Source: an uncultured Veillonellaceae bacterium (GTDB taxonomy: Bacteria; Bacillota; Negativicutes; Veillonellales; Dialisteraceae). From it: a stretch of 64,000 nucleotides of DNA. The translations under genes and the position numbers were made by a program. Below, piece after piece: positions 33,658 to 42,356 of the stretch. The stretch is taken from assembly GCA_958348245.1 (NCBI GenBank), contig CATVYJ010000002.1, forward strand, positions 186,001-250,000. Direction: 5' to 3'. Each line of letters begins with the position of its first letter. Within the stretch, counting starts at the first letter, position 1. A model generated the notes under the pieces. The model saw nothing but the letters and a program-made list of their open reading frames with translations. It did not search any database and was not told the origin of the DNA.

Positions 33658-34242
33658 TTATTCCTCCTTTGTTCCGTCCCACCATGCTTCGCCGAGCAGG
33701 CGGTCGAGGATGATGGCGGCGGCGCTTCTCACGCAGAGGTGGTTGTAGCTGCCGCAGCCGTAAATCGGTTCCAGTATGTAGTCGAACTCTTTCATCATTT
33801 CCCGGGTCATGCCGTAGCCGGTGCCGAACAGGATGAGCACGGGCCGCGTGCCTTCGTGGATGGCGCGCCGCATGAACCGGTAGGAGACGGTGTTCGGATA
33901 GACCCGCGCGTCGGTGGTGACGATGGCGGGTTTCTCGCCGCAGTCTTTTTCGATTTGCGCGACGGCGGCGGCGAGGTCCGGCACGAGGGCGGTCTCTTCG
34001 AAGGCTTCCCGGCGGTTCGGGTTGTACCGGCTGCCGGCGCCTGTTTTCCAGTGGTCCATGATGAGGGAGGCCATGCGGCGCTGCGCTTCCACGGGATGGA
34101 TGATGAAGTAGGTGCGCACATCGTAGGTCCGCGCGGTGCGGGCGATGTCGTGGAGGTCGTAGTTGGTGAGCGCCGTAGTGACGACTTCCATGTGCTTGTT
34201 GTAGATCGGGTAGTGGATCAGTCCGATGTAGCAGGGAGCCAT
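33658..34242 (-). CDS. SPOUT-type RNA methyltransferase family protein (Methyltrn_RNA_4)
   Basis: The 194-residue protein starts MAPCYIGLIHYPIYNKHMEV. The motifs YDVRTYFIIHPVEAQRRMA, PVLILFGTGYGMT and YDYILEPIYGCGSYNHLCVR-like C-terminal loop fit the SPOUT knot of this family, which is commonly found next to trmD in Firmicutes and Thermotoga. Its start overlaps the end of trmD by 25 bases. It probably methylates an RNA base using SAM; the target is not known from sequence. Confidence 0.8.
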   Translation of the reverse strand: MAPCYIGLIHYPIYNKHMEVVTTALTNYDLHDIARTARTYDVRTYFIIHPVEAQRRMASLIMDHWKTGAGSRYNPNRREAFEETALVPDLAAAVAQIEKDCGEKPAIVTTDARVYPNTVSYRFMRRAIHEGTRPVLILFGTGYGMTREMMKEFDYILEPIYGCGSYNHLCVRSAAAIILDRLLGEAWWDGTKEE

Positions 34243-34982
34243 GGTCCTTCCTCTTTTCTGATTTCTTCGATGAGTTTCCTGTCTTCTTTTGTGAGGGTGA
34301 GCTGCTCCATGAGGTCAGGGCGGCAGCGCATGGTGCGCCGGAGGGCTTCTTTCCGCCGCCACCGGGCGATGTTGGCATGGTGGCCGGAGAGGAGCACGTC
34401 GGGCACGCGCCAGCCCCGGAAGTCGGCGGGCTTTGTGTACTGAGGGTACTCGAGGATGGGCTCGTAGAAGGAGTCGCCTGCGGCGCTTCCCGCGTCGCCG
34501 AGGACGCCCGGCACCATGCGGGAGACGGCGTCGGCGATGACCATGGCGCCGAGTTCGCCGCCGGTCAGTACGTAGTCGCCGATGGAGATGAGTTCGTCCG
34601 CGAGGTGTTCTTCCACGCGGTGGTCCACGCCTTCGTAGTGTCCGCAGATGAGGACGAGGTGGTCGTAGTCGCGGTAGAGCTGCTTGGCTTTGTCCTGGGT
34701 GAAGGGCACGCCCGCCGGCGAGAGGAAGATCACCCGGCTGCGGGGGGTCTTCTCGGGGAGGACGGCTTCGCACGCTTCGAAGAGGGGGCCGCACATCATG
34801 AGCATGCCCGCGCCGCCGCCGCAGATGGTGTCGTCCACCTGGCGGTGTTTGTTGTGCGCGAAATCGCGGGGATTCGTCACGGCCATGTCGATGAGGCCGG
34901 CTTCGATCGCCCGCTTGATGATGCTCTGATGGAAGAAGGCTTCCACAAATTCAGGAAACAGAGACAGGATGTCGATTTTCAT
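34218..34982 (-). CDS. trmD: tRNA (guanine-37-N1)-methyltransferase
   Basis: This 254-residue SPOUT enzyme modifies G37 of tRNAs and prevents frameshifting. Motifs are MKIDILSLFPEFVEAFFHQS, TICGGGAGMLMMCGPLFEA, LICGHYEGVDHRVEEHLADE and ISIGDYVLTGGELGAMVIAD. The C-terminal part contains PDVLLSGHHANIARWRRKEA. It lies in the rimM-trmD order usual in bacteria, with three bases between the genes. Confidence 0.95.
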   Translation of the reverse strand: MKIDILSLFPEFVEAFFHQSIIKRAIEAGLIDMAVTNPRDFAHNKHRQVDDTICGGGAGMLMMCGPLFEACEAVLPEKTPRSRVIFLSPAGVPFTQDKAKQLYRDYDHLVLICGHYEGVDHRVEEHLADELISIGDYVLTGGELGAMVIADAVSRMVPGVLGDAGSAAGDSFYEPILEYPQYTKPADFRGWRVPDVLLSGHHANIARWRRKEALRRTMRCRPDLMEQLTLTKEDRKLIEEIRKEEGPWLPATSD

Positions 34983-34985
34983 GAT

Positions 34986-35492
34986 TCAGTCTTCCCATTC
35001 CTGGAGGCGCACGGTCATGCGCCCTGCGGCGGGGTCCACGGAAAGGACGCAGTCCGGGATGGCGGGGAGGAGGATGTCCTTCCCTTCGTCCGGGCGGATG
35101 ACGTACACGTCGTTTGCGCCGGTGTGGATGATTTCCGTGATGACGCCCGCTTTCGCGCCGTCTTCGGTGTGGGCGGCGAGGCCCAGCAGCTGGAAGTCGT
35201 ACCATTTTCCTCCGGGCCGGGCGGGCATGTCGGACGCGGGGATTTCCGCGGTGAGGCCCACGAGGGTCTCGGCGGCGTTCCGGTCGTCCACGCCTTCGAG
35301 GCGGAGGATGTACACGTTTTTATGGGGACGGGCGGAGAGGATGCGGTAGCTCTTCCCGCCGAGGAAGAGGCGCTTCAGCGCCTGGTACCGCTCGGGCCAG
35401 TCCGTATCCGGCAGAATACGCAAATCACCCCGCACACCATGCGGGGCAACGATTTTTCCGACGGAGATTCCCCTGTCGGCTGCATTATTCAC
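34986..35492 (-). CDS. rimM: Ribosome maturation factor RimM
   Basis: This 168-residue protein assists 30S assembly by binding ribosomal protein S19. The N-terminal domain has ISVGKIVAPHGVRGDLRILP, and the C-terminal PRC-barrel part has KWYDFQLLGLAAHTEDG and DILLPAIPDCVLSVD. The first 8 bases overlap the end of ylqD. It is placed directly upstream of trmD. Confidence 0.94.
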   Translation of the reverse strand: MNNAADRGISVGKIVAPHGVRGDLRILPDTDWPERYQALKRLFLGGKSYRILSARPHKNVYILRLEGVDDRNAAETLVGLTAEIPASDMPARPGGKWYDFQLLGLAAHTEDGAKAGVITEIIHTGANDVYVIRPDEGKDILLPAIPDCVLSVDPAAGRMTVRLQEWED

Positions 35493-35892
35493 GGAAGGCG
35501 ATGACCTTTCCGTCTTCTACGAGGATTTCCCCGCCTCTCACGGCATTCATATCGTCGCCGACATGAATGGTCACGACCCGGTTTACCGGACCGCGGGGCA
35601 GTTCCGCGCCGATGGCGAGTTTTTCCAGATGTTCTTTCTCATCGCTGAGCTTTTTCTTCGCCTGGAGCATCTGCGCTTTCTGCGCTTCGATCTGCGCGCG
35701 GAGCGGAGCGACCGCCTGCACGTTGATCTTCGCCTGCTCGTTCAGGCGGGCGTTGCCTTCAAATTCGAGCTGAGCGATGTCATGCTCCACGCGGCTGATG
35801 TTCTGTTCCAGCTCGGCGAGCAGTCTCGTCTTCAGCGCTTCGGTCAGCTTCGATTTCAGCATGACCGGCACAAGAATGGTCATTTCGTCCAT
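35485..35892 (-). CDS. ylqD: YlqD-family protein
   Basis: The 135-residue protein has an N-terminal MTILVPVMLKSKLTEALKTR strand-helix, a long coiled-coil stretch (about 25-95) and a small C-terminal beta part (NRVVTIHVGDDMNAVRGGEI). This is the layout of Bacillus YlqD, whose gene lies at the same place between khpA and rimM. The function of the family is not established. Neighbours suggest a link to RNA or ribosome biology. Confidence 0.8.
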   Translation of the reverse strand: MDEMTILVPVMLKSKLTEALKTRLLAELEQNISRVEHDIAQLEFEGNARLNEQAKINVQAVAPLRAQIEAQKAQMLQAKKKLSDEKEHLEKLAIGAELPRGPVNRVVTIHVGDDMNAVRGGEILVEDGKVIAFRE

Positions 35893-35902
35893 AAGACACC
35901 TC

Positions 35903-36130
35903 TCAGATAATGTCGACAGCCACCCGGAGATTCTGCTTCAGCGCGCCTGCCTTGACCACAGTGCGGATCGCGTTGGCAATCCGGCCCTGCCGGCCGATGA
36001 CTTTTCCCATGTCCTCGGGCGCGACATGGACCTGATAGATTTCCATGCCGCCCTTGTGGACCACGGTCACCGTGACGGCCTCGGGGTGTTTCACCAGAGA
36101 CCGCACGATCCATTCAACCAGTTCCTTCAT
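35903..36130 (-). CDS. khpA: KH-domain RNA-binding protein KhpA
   Basis: This 75-residue protein is a single KH domain with the GxxG-type loop in GKVIGRQGRIANAIR. It starts MKELVEWIVRSLVKHPEAVT. KhpA pairs with KhpB (Jag/EloR) and affects RNA binding and cell elongation in Firmicutes, from family knowledge. It sits between rpsP and ylqD, as in Bacillus (ylqC). Confidence 0.92.
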   Translation of the reverse strand: MKELVEWIVRSLVKHPEAVTVTVVHKGGMEIYQVHVAPEDMGKVIGRQGRIANAIRTVVKAGALKQNLRVAVDII

Positions 36131-36142
36131 AGCTTTGCCCTC

Positions 36143-36406
36143 TTATTTCTTGGACTCAGCGAATTTAGCCATGATGCCGTTCTTTTTCAGAATGGAACGA
36201 ACGGTATCGGTCGGCTGCGCGCCCTGTCCCATCCAGTGGAGAATCTGTTCTTCATCCAGTTTGACAGGAGCGTCTTTCTTGACGGGGTCGTACCAGCCGA
36301 CAGTCGCTACGGGAGCGCCGCCGCGGGCCGCCCGCGCGTCGATGACGACGATGCGGTAGAAGGGGACCTTCTTCGCACCCATGCGGGTCAGACGAATCTT
36401 TAACAT
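36143..36406 (-). CDS. rpsP: 30S ribosomal protein S16
   Basis: This 87-residue ribosomal protein starts MLKIRLTRMGAKKVPFYRIV, with VVIDARAARGGAPVATVGWY and HWMGQGAQPTDTVRSILKK. The start at 36406 has AGGAGGTG eight bases upstream; an in-frame ATG 36 bases earlier is not needed. It sits between ffh and khpA, the usual Firmicutes order. Confidence 0.96.
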   Translation of the reverse strand: MLKIRLTRMGAKKVPFYRIVVIDARAARGGAPVATVGWYDPVKKDAPVKLDEEQILHWMGQGAQPTDTVRSILKKNGIMAKFAESKK

Positions 36407-36496
36407 GTGTTTCACCTCCTTGACGTAGTGATGGTTGGTCATGGGAAGAAATGCCTTTCCTTCCCACGCCGCTGTATATGGGTAGAATTACATGCG

Positions 36497-37855
36497 TCAG
36501 AATTTCGGAAGCATGCCGCCGGGGAAACGGAAGCCTTTCGGCATTTTCATGTTTTTCCCCTTCATTTTTTTCATCTGCTTGCGCACTTCCTTGAACTGCT
36601 TGAGCAGGCGGTTCACTTCCTGGATGTGCGTGCCCGAGCCCATGGCGATGCGCTTGCGGCGGCTGCCGTTCAGGATGTCCGGATTGGCGCGCTCCGCGGG
36701 CGTCATGGAGAGGATGATCGCCTCGATGTGCTTCATTTCCTTGCCGTCGAAGTCGATTTCCTTGAGCTGCTCTTTGTATTTGCCCATGCCGGGGATCATC
36801 CCCAAGAGGCTCTGCATGGAGCCGAGCTTCTTCACCTGGCGCATCTGCTTGAGGAAGTCGTCCAGGGTGAAGTCGCCTTTCTTCATCTTCGCCACAGCGT
36901 CTTTCATGCTGTCCTGGTCGAGATTTCTCTGGGCCTGCTCGAAGAGGGACTGGAGGTCCCCCAGGTCGAGGATGCGCCCGGCCATGCGGTCGGGGTAGAA
37001 ATCTTCGAGGCCGCCGTCGAGTTTTTCGGAGACGCCGATCATCTTGATGGGCTTGCCCGTGACGGACTTGATGGAGAGGGCCGCGCCGCCCCGGGCGTCG
37101 CCGTCCATCTTGGTGAGGATGGTGCCGTCGATGCCGAGGTCCGTGTCGAAGGCTTTCGCCGTGGTGACCGCGTCCTGCCCGGTCATGGAGTCCAGCACGA
37201 GGAGGATCTCGTGGGGATGGACCGCGTCCTTGATATTGCGCAGCTCGGCCATGAGCTTTTCGTCGATGGTGAGGCGCCCCGCCGTATCGAGGATGAGCAC
37301 GTCCTTATTGTAGGCCCGCGCCGTATCCACCGCCGCCCGGGCGATGCGCACGGGGTCCACGTTGGCGGGCATGCGGTATACGGGCACGTCCACCTGTTCG
37401 CCGAGGACTTCCAGCTGCTTGATGGCGGCGGGACGGTACACGTCGCAGGCGACCATCATGGGGTGCTTGCCCCGCTTCTTGAGGAGGAGGGCCAGCTTGC
37501 CCGCGGTGGTGGTCTTGCCCGCGCCCTGAAGGCCGACGAGCATGATGACTGTCATCCCCGTGGAGGACATGGTGATCTTGCTCTGGGTGCCCCCGAGAAG
37601 CTCGGTGAGCTCGTCCCGGACGATCTTGATGACCGTCTGGTCGGGCTTCAGGCTGCCGAAGACTTCCTCGCCCACGGCCTTTTCCCGCACGTGCGCGATG
37701 AAATCCCTGGCGACTTTGAAATTGACGTCCGCTTCGAGCAGCGCCCGGCGCACTTCGCGGAGCGCGCCGTCGATATCGCTTTCGGAGAGTTTGCCCCGTC
37801 CGCGCAGGTCTTTAAAAGCGCTCTGCAGCTTGTCTCCTAAACTTTCAAAGGGCAT
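36497..37855 (-). CDS. ffh: Signal recognition particle GTPase Ffh
   Basis: This 452-residue SRP54 protein targets membrane proteins co-translationally. The N domain comes first, then the G domain with GLQGAGKTTTAGKLALLLKK, DVYRPAAIKQLEVLGEQ, LDTAGRL and TKMDGDARGGAALS. The Met-rich M domain contains MQSLLGMIPGMGKYKEQ and the signal/RNA-binding helices up to MKMPKGFRFPGGMLPKF. The 90-bp gap to rpsP carries the strong S16 ribosome site. It is preceded by ylxM, its usual partner. Confidence 0.96.
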   Translation of the reverse strand: MPFESLGDKLQSAFKDLRGRGKLSESDIDGALREVRRALLEADVNFKVARDFIAHVREKAVGEEVFGSLKPDQTVIKIVRDELTELLGGTQSKITMSSTGMTVIMLVGLQGAGKTTTAGKLALLLKKRGKHPMMVACDVYRPAAIKQLEVLGEQVDVPVYRMPANVDPVRIARAAVDTARAYNKDVLILDTAGRLTIDEKLMAELRNIKDAVHPHEILLVLDSMTGQDAVTTAKAFDTDLGIDGTILTKMDGDARGGAALSIKSVTGKPIKMIGVSEKLDGGLEDFYPDRMAGRILDLGDLQSLFEQAQRNLDQDSMKDAVAKMKKGDFTLDDFLKQMRQVKKLGSMQSLLGMIPGMGKYKEQLKEIDFDGKEMKHIEAIILSMTPAERANPDILNGSRRKRIAMGSGTHIQEVNRLLKQFKEVRKQMKKMKGKNMKMPKGFRFPGGMLPKF

Positions 37856-37865
37856 CCATTCACCT

Positions 37866-38189
37866 TCATTCGCACAAAATGCGGAGCAGTTTCTCCGCCT
37901 CGGCGGCGCGCTCCGGCGGAATCAGCCGGGCCAGCGCTTCCGCCGCCTCTTTCCTCGCCGCCCGGGACGCCTCCATGTGGAGCGCCGCCTCGTACGCGGC
38001 GAGCTGTTCCTCCCCGTGGCGCATCGCGTCGTGCACCGCCTGCCGGGAGATGTGGAAATGCCCGGCGATCTCTCCGAGCGAAAGATTTTCATTATAATAC
38101 AGGTCCAGACATTCCCGCTGCCGGTCCGTCAACAGCGCGCCGTAGCAGTCCAGGAGTCCGCCCTGCCATACGATGTTTTCCAGCGACAT
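37866..38189 (-). CDS. ylxM: YlxM-family SRP accessory protein
   Basis: The 107-residue protein has a sigma-70 region-4-like HTH: LLTDRQRECLDLYYNENLSL, then GEIAGHFHISRQAVHDAMRH. YlxM binds SRP and modulates Ffh in Streptococcus, from family knowledge. The start at 38189 (MSLENIVWQGG) is chosen since the longer frame would overlap the -35 of the promoter at 38209-38237. It is the first gene of the operon down to yebC. Confidence 0.9.
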   Translation of the reverse strand: MSLENIVWQGGLLDCYGALLTDRQRECLDLYYNENLSLGEIAGHFHISRQAVHDAMRHGEEQLAAYEAALHMEASRAARKEAAEALARLIPPERAAEAEKLLRILCE

Positions 38190-38208
38190 AGCATCACCAA
38201 CGCGTTTT

Positions 38209-38237
38209 ATTATATATGCGCCCGCCGTTTCTGTCAA
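38209..38237 (-). promoter_or_regulatory. Consensus promoter of the ylxM-ffh-rpsP-...-yebC operon
   Basis: Minus strand TTGACA (38237-38232), 17-bp spacer, TATAAT (38214-38209): both hexamers are perfect. High constitutive expression is expected. Confidence 0.92.
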
Positions 38238-38265
38238 GGAATTTCCCTTTACATGCGCGGCATAA

Positions 38266-38299
38266 GAAAAACGCCGGCCTCCTCCTGGAAACCGGCGCT
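38266..38299 (-). terminator. Rubredoxin terminator
   Basis: Minus strand CGCCGG...CCGGCG stem with TTTTT after it. Confidence 0.8.
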
Positions 38300-38305
38300 T
38301 CTCTC

Positions 38306-38470
38306 TCAGTCTTCCTGCGGTTCAAACGCGGCTTTGGATGCGCCGCACACCGGGCATACCCAGTCGTCGGGGATATCCTCGAACTTCGTGCCCGGAGCGA
38401 TGCCGCCGTCCGGATCGCCCTTTTCTTCGTCATAAATGTAGCCGCAGATGGTGCAAACGTACTTCTTCAT
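38306..38470 (-). CDS. Rubredoxin
   Basis: This 54-residue electron carrier has the two Cys pairs of a Fe(Cys)4 site, YVCTICGYIYDEE and WVCPVCGASK, and the conserved GDPDGGIAPGTKFEDIPDDW between them. It is full length for the family. AAAGGAGG precedes the start. It is a single gene with its own promoter and terminator. In anaerobes rubredoxin commonly feeds electrons to rubrerythrin or superoxide reductase; no such partner lies next to it here. Confidence 0.96.
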   Translation of the reverse strand: MKKYVCTICGYIYDEEKGDPDGGIAPGTKFEDIPDDWVCPVCGASKAAFEPQED

Positions 38471-38506
38471 GGTGCGCCTCCTTTGAATAACCAACGCATT
38501 TTCTTC

Positions 38507-38515
38507 ATTATACCA
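38507..38515 (-). promoter_or_regulatory. Extended -10 promoter of rubredoxin gene
   Basis: TGG-TATAAT on the minus strand, 37 bp before the start. Confidence 0.6.
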
Positions 38516-38796
38516 TAGAGCCGCCCCGAAAATTCCCCGTACCTCTCCATCGCAGAGAAAAATTCCGCGCCGCTCCCCGCGCAAAAAATTTTCGACCGCC
38601 TTTCCCGCGCGTGAAAAAATTTTCCCGCTCCATTTTTCTACGCGCAAAAATCTGTGACGCCAAAAAATTTCGCACCTCCGCTTTCCGCGACACCCATTTT
38701 GCAGGGGCGCTCCAAAAATCACCGCTGAAAATTTCACAGCGGGCGCGCGAAAACGCCAAAGGAAAAATCCTCTCCCATGCGGAAGAGGATGGAGGC
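38516..38796. other. Gene-free region rich in A-tract/T-tract clusters
   Basis: This 281-bp region has at least four runs of the type AAAATTTT or AAAAATTT spaced through otherwise GC-rich DNA (near 38586, 38616, 38664, 38726). No gene with a ribosome site is seen. The pattern suggests bent DNA or nucleoid-protein binding. Confidence 0.45.
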
Positions 38797-39492
38797 TCAG
38801 CCCTGTCCGTAATACGCGTGAGGACCGTGCTTGCGGAAATAGTGACGGTCCAGGATGTACGGCGGCATGGCGGCCTTCGGGTTCAGCTGAAGCGTTTTCC
38901 ACGCCATGTCCGCCACGGTCTCGAGCACCACCGCGTGGTACACCGCTTCCGCCGGGTCTTTTCCCCACGCGAAGGGGCCGTGGCTGCGCACGACGACGCC
39001 CGGCACGGAGAGAGGCTCCCGCCGGCGGGCGCGCACGGTCTCCACGATGACCGCGCCCGTATTCGCTTCATAATCACCGTTGACTTCCTCTTCCGTGAGG
39101 CCGCGCGTGCAGGGCACGGGGCCGTAGAAATAATCCGCATGGGTGGTGCCCAGCGCGGGAATGTCCATCCCGGCCTGCGCGAAGGCCGCGGCGCACACGG
39201 AGTGCGTGTGGACGACGCCGCCGATCTCCGGAAACGCCCGGTAGAGCGCCAGGTGCGTGGCCGTGTCGGACGAGGGCTTCCACTTCCCTTCGAGCCGCTC
39301 TCCGCTTGCAAGGTCTACCACGACCATGTCTCCTGGCGTCATGCCGTCGTAGCTGACGCCGGAAGGCTTGATGACCACGGCGCCCGCCCCGCGGTCCACG
39401 CCGCTCACGTTGCCCCACGTGTAGATGACCACGCCCCGTCGCGCGAGCTCCAGATTGGCCGCGCACACCGCTTCTTTCAATGCTTCCAGCAT
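38797..39492 (-). CDS. araD: L-ribulose-5-phosphate 4-epimerase (AraD/UlaF family)
   Basis: The 231-residue class II aldolase-fold enzyme has the same length as E. coli AraD. It has the phosphate loop TWGNVSGVDR, the substrate loop KPSGVSYDGMTPGDMVVVDL and zinc ligands in GGVVHTHSVCAAAFAQ (His-x-His) and VVVRSHGPFAWGKDP (His). It starts MLEALKEAVCAANLELARRG after GAGGAGG. It lies 10 bp after an ABC importer ATPase gene on the same strand, so it is probably part of that transport operon. UlaF or SgbE activity is also possible. Confidence 0.88.
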   Translation of the reverse strand: MLEALKEAVCAANLELARRGVVIYTWGNVSGVDRGAGAVVIKPSGVSYDGMTPGDMVVVDLASGERLEGKWKPSSDTATHLALYRAFPEIGGVVHTHSVCAAAFAQAGMDIPALGTTHADYFYGPVPCTRGLTEEEVNGDYEANTGAVIVETVRARRREPLSVPGVVVRSHGPFAWGKDPAEAVYHAVVLETVADMAWKTLQLNPKAAMPPYILDRHYFRKHGPHAYYGQG

Positions 39493-39502
39493 GGGGTCCT
39501 CC

Positions 39503-40552
39503 TCATTCTTCCGCGATGACCCACACCTTATCCGCGGGGAAAACGGCGTACACGTCGCCCGAGAGGATGGCGCGCCCGGGGTCGAACATGTCCACGATCC
39601 ACGATTTGCCGCGCCCGTCGCGCACAAAGTAGCGCACTTTTTCGCCGAGGAACATGGAGTTCTCCACGCGGACGGAGACGCTCACCAGGCCGTCTGCCGG
39701 CGCGGGAGAGAGCTTCACGCATTCCGGCCGGATGCTCGCGCTGTACTGATGTCCGGCCTGGACGGGTTTGCCTGCCGGAATGCGCACGCCGCCGTAGCAC
39801 ACGGTCCCGCCGTCCGCGCCGGTAAGATCGAGCAGATTGGTCGTGCCGATGAAGTCCGCCACAAAAGGCGTCTTCGGCTCGAAATAGATTTCCTGCGCCG
39901 TGCCCACCTGATGGATGACGCCGTCTTTCAGCACGACGATTTTGTCCGACATGGACAGGGCCTCCGACTGGTCGTGGGTGACGTAGATGGTGGAAAGCCC
40001 CATGCGCTGCTGGATGTCCCGCAGCTCCACGCGGACGCTCTCCCGGAGCTTGGCATCCAGATTGGACAGCGGCTCGTCGAGGAGGAGCACCTCCGGGTCC
40101 ATGACGAGCGCGCGGGCTACGGCGACGCGCTGCTGCTGGCCGCCGGAGAGCTGGTTGGGAAACCGTTTTTCCATGCCGGAAAGCTGCATCAGCTCGAGCG
40201 CCGCCGCGACGCGTTTTTCCACGTCCGCCGCAGGCGTCTTCTTCACGCGCAGCCCGTAGGCCACGTTGTCGAAGACGGACATGTGCGGGAAGAGCGCGTA
40301 TTCCTGAAAGACCATGGCGGTGTTCCGTCCGTAGGGCGGGATTTTTTCAATGCGCTTTCCTCCGAGGAGGATTTCCCCCGCGTCCGGCTCGTAAAATCCG
40401 GCGATCATCCGGAGGAGCGTGGTCTTCCCGCAGCCCGACGGGCCGAGGAAGGTCACAAATTCGCCTTTTTCGATGGCGAGATTCACGTCCTTGATGACGT
40501 GGTTGTTTCCAAAATATTTATTGATGCCTCTGAGTTCCAGAACTGCTGCCAT
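39503..40552 (-). CDS. ABC transporter ATPase, FbpC/AfuC/PotA type
   Basis: This 349-residue ATPase has Walker A GPSGCGKTT, Q-loop VFQEYALFPHMSV, signature LSGGQQQRVAVARALV, Walker B VLLLDEPLSNLDAKLR and the His switch in VTHDQSEALS. The C-terminal TOBE part contains FIGTTNLLDLTG and SASIRPECVKL. Its partners are the fused permease and the binding protein upstream. The family handles ferric iron, spermidine or sugar phosphates; araD downstream favours a sugar phosphate here. Confidence 0.88.
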   Translation of the reverse strand: MAAVLELRGINKYFGNNHVIKDVNLAIEKGEFVTFLGPSGCGKTTLLRMIAGFYEPDAGEILLGGKRIEKIPPYGRNTAMVFQEYALFPHMSVFDNVAYGLRVKKTPAADVEKRVAAALELMQLSGMEKRFPNQLSGGQQQRVAVARALVMDPEVLLLDEPLSNLDAKLRESVRVELRDIQQRMGLSTIYVTHDQSEALSMSDKIVVLKDGVIHQVGTAQEIYFEPKTPFVADFIGTTNLLDLTGADGGTVCYGGVRIPAGKPVQAGHQYSASIRPECVKLSPAPADGLVSVSVRVENSMFLGEKVRYFVRDGRGKSWIVDMFDPGRAILSGDVYAVFPADKVWVIAEE

Positions 40553-40584
40553 AATATACCTCTCCTGTTCTATTCCACTGGCGG

Positions 40585-42246
40585 TTACAGGTCAAAAATA
40601 TTGATCTTGTCCCGCAGAATGAGTTTCACGATGCCGAAGGTGATGTAGATGGTGAGCATCATGCCCACGGCGGTGGCGCTGGCGGTGGGCAGGAAGCCCT
40701 GATCGGCCAGACTCATGATGTTGATGGACGCCAGATTCCACTCGGGCGACACGAGGAAAATGACCGTGCTCAGCGTGTTCATGGACCGCATGAACGCGTA
40801 GACGAAACTCACGGAGAGGGAATTTTTCAGCATGGGCAGGATGATTTTCCGGAAGGTGGTGAAGCTGTTCGCCCCGAGATTGGCCGAGGCCTGCTCCATG
40901 GACGCGTCGATCTGCTTGAGCCCCGCCACGGCCTGCCGGTAGCCTACGGGCAGCTGGCGCAGCGTCATGCCGAGGACGATGATGGCCATGGTGCCGGTCA
41001 GTTCCAGCGGCGCTTCATTGAAGGCAAGGATCAGCGCGAGGCCGATGAACGTGCCCGGCAGGGACACGGGGAGCATGGCGAGGAAATCCATCACCGTGCG
41101 TCCCGGGAAGCGCTTCCGCACGGTGAGGAAGGCCAGGGCGATGCCCAGCACGGTGGTGGCCGCCGCGGTGATCATGGAGGCGGACCAGCTGTGGAGGAGC
41201 ACTTTCGACTGGACGACCCCTTCGCGGAAATACTGGAGCGTAAAGGTGTAGTCCGCGCCGAAGGCCACGGTGAACGCAAAGAGGAAAACCACGCCGATGA
41301 TCATCAGGATGGCCGCGCAGAGCACGGAGCAGAAGGCGAAGAAGCACCACGTCGCCGCCGGCCCCGCCGTGACGCGGATGAGCCCCGCCACGGGTTTCCC
41401 CGTGACGGTCACGTAGGAATTTTTCTCCAGATAGTACCGCTGCACGAAGAAGACGAGCAGCGTGGGGATGACGAGGAAGACGGACAGCACCGCGCCCATG
41501 GGCAGGTCCCACGCGCCGGTGACCTGGGTGTACGCTTCCGTGGCGAGCACGTGGTAATTGCCGCCCACGAGCATGGGGTTGCCGAAGTCGGCGAGGCTGT
41601 TGATGCCCACCAGCAGGAAGGCGCTGGCCACGCCGGGCGTCGCCAGGCGCAGCGTCACCGTGCGGAAGAGGTACCAGCCCCGCGCGCCCAGATTCTGTGC
41701 GGCCAGCTCCAGATTGGGGCTGATGGACTTGAGCACGCCCGAAATGGTGATGTACGCCAGCGGGAAGAACGCGATGGTCTGCGCCACCCAGAGGCCCACC
41801 GGCCCGTACAGGTCGGTCTGCAGGTGGAGCACGTGCCACGTGATGAAGCCGCGCCGGCCGAAGAGCATGATGAAGGCCAGCCCGGTCACGACGGAGGGCG
41901 CCATGGTGGGCAGCAGCGCCACCACCCGGAAAAACCGCTTGCCCGGCATGTCCGTATAGTTCACCGCGTAGGCGAAAATAAAGCCGAAAATGATGGCCGT
42001 GGTCGTCGCCGCCAGAGACGAGAACAGCGTGTGGCTGAAGACTTCCAGAAATTCCCGCGACGTGAGCGCCCTCGTCCAGTGCTCCGCATCCGGCACCAGG
42101 AGGATTTTCACAAACGGATAGATAATGAATAGCCCGAAGAGCAGAAACAGGACGGCGATGGACGCCAACAGCGGCGGCTCCCGGAGGAGCACTTTCATCT
42201 CCGCCCGCCAGCCCGTATGCTCACGGCCCGTATCCAGTTCTTTCAT
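40585..42246 (-). CDS. ABC permease with two fused transmembrane domains (FbpB/AfuB type)
   Basis: This 553-residue inner-membrane protein has about 12 hydrophobic segments in two homologous halves. EAA-type loops lie at PNLELAAQNLGARGWYLFRT, then VTLRLATPGV; and at ASMEQASANLGANSFTTFRK, then IILPMLKNSL. Such duplicated permeases work as a single-chain dimer. The start at 42246 (MKELDTG) has GGGAG five bases upstream. The preceding gap to the SBP gene holds an attenuator-like hairpin. Confidence 0.88.
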   Translation of the reverse strand: MKELDTGREHTGWRAEMKVLLREPPLLASIAVLFLLFGLFIIYPFVKILLVPDAEHWTRALTSREFLEVFSHTLFSSLAATTTAIIFGFIFAYAVNYTDMPGKRFFRVVALLPTMAPSVVTGLAFIMLFGRRGFITWHVLHLQTDLYGPVGLWVAQTIAFFPLAYITISGVLKSISPNLELAAQNLGARGWYLFRTVTLRLATPGVASAFLLVGINSLADFGNPMLVGGNYHVLATEAYTQVTGAWDLPMGAVLSVFLVIPTLLVFFVQRYYLEKNSYVTVTGKPVAGLIRVTAGPAATWCFFAFCSVLCAAILMIIGVVFLFAFTVAFGADYTFTLQYFREGVVQSKVLLHSWSASMITAAATTVLGIALAFLTVRKRFPGRTVMDFLAMLPVSLPGTFIGLALILAFNEAPLELTGTMAIIVLGMTLRQLPVGYRQAVAGLKQIDASMEQASANLGANSFTTFRKIILPMLKNSLSVSFVYAFMRSMNTLSTVIFLVSPEWNLASINIMSLADQGFLPTASATAVGMMLTIYITFGIVKLILRDKINIFDL

Positions 42247-42280
42247 GTAGACTCCCTTCTCTGCCATACAGAAACGCCCT

Positions 42281-42337
42281 CCGCCGGAAGCGGCGGAAAG
42301 AAAAACCCCTTCCCTGCCGTTCCGGCAGAAGGAAGAG
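42281..42337 (-). terminator. Attenuator/partial terminator between SBP and permease genes
   Basis: Minus strand: a hairpin around TGCCG-GAA-CGGCA extended by CTTCC/GGAAG pairs is followed by TTTTT (42300-42337). A second hairpin CCGCCG-CTTC-CGGCGG lies at 42281-42296. It lies inside the operon, so it probably lowers permease and ATPase expression relative to the SBP. Confidence 0.65.
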
Positions 42338-42356
42338 GCTTTCCCGTTGGCGTATG

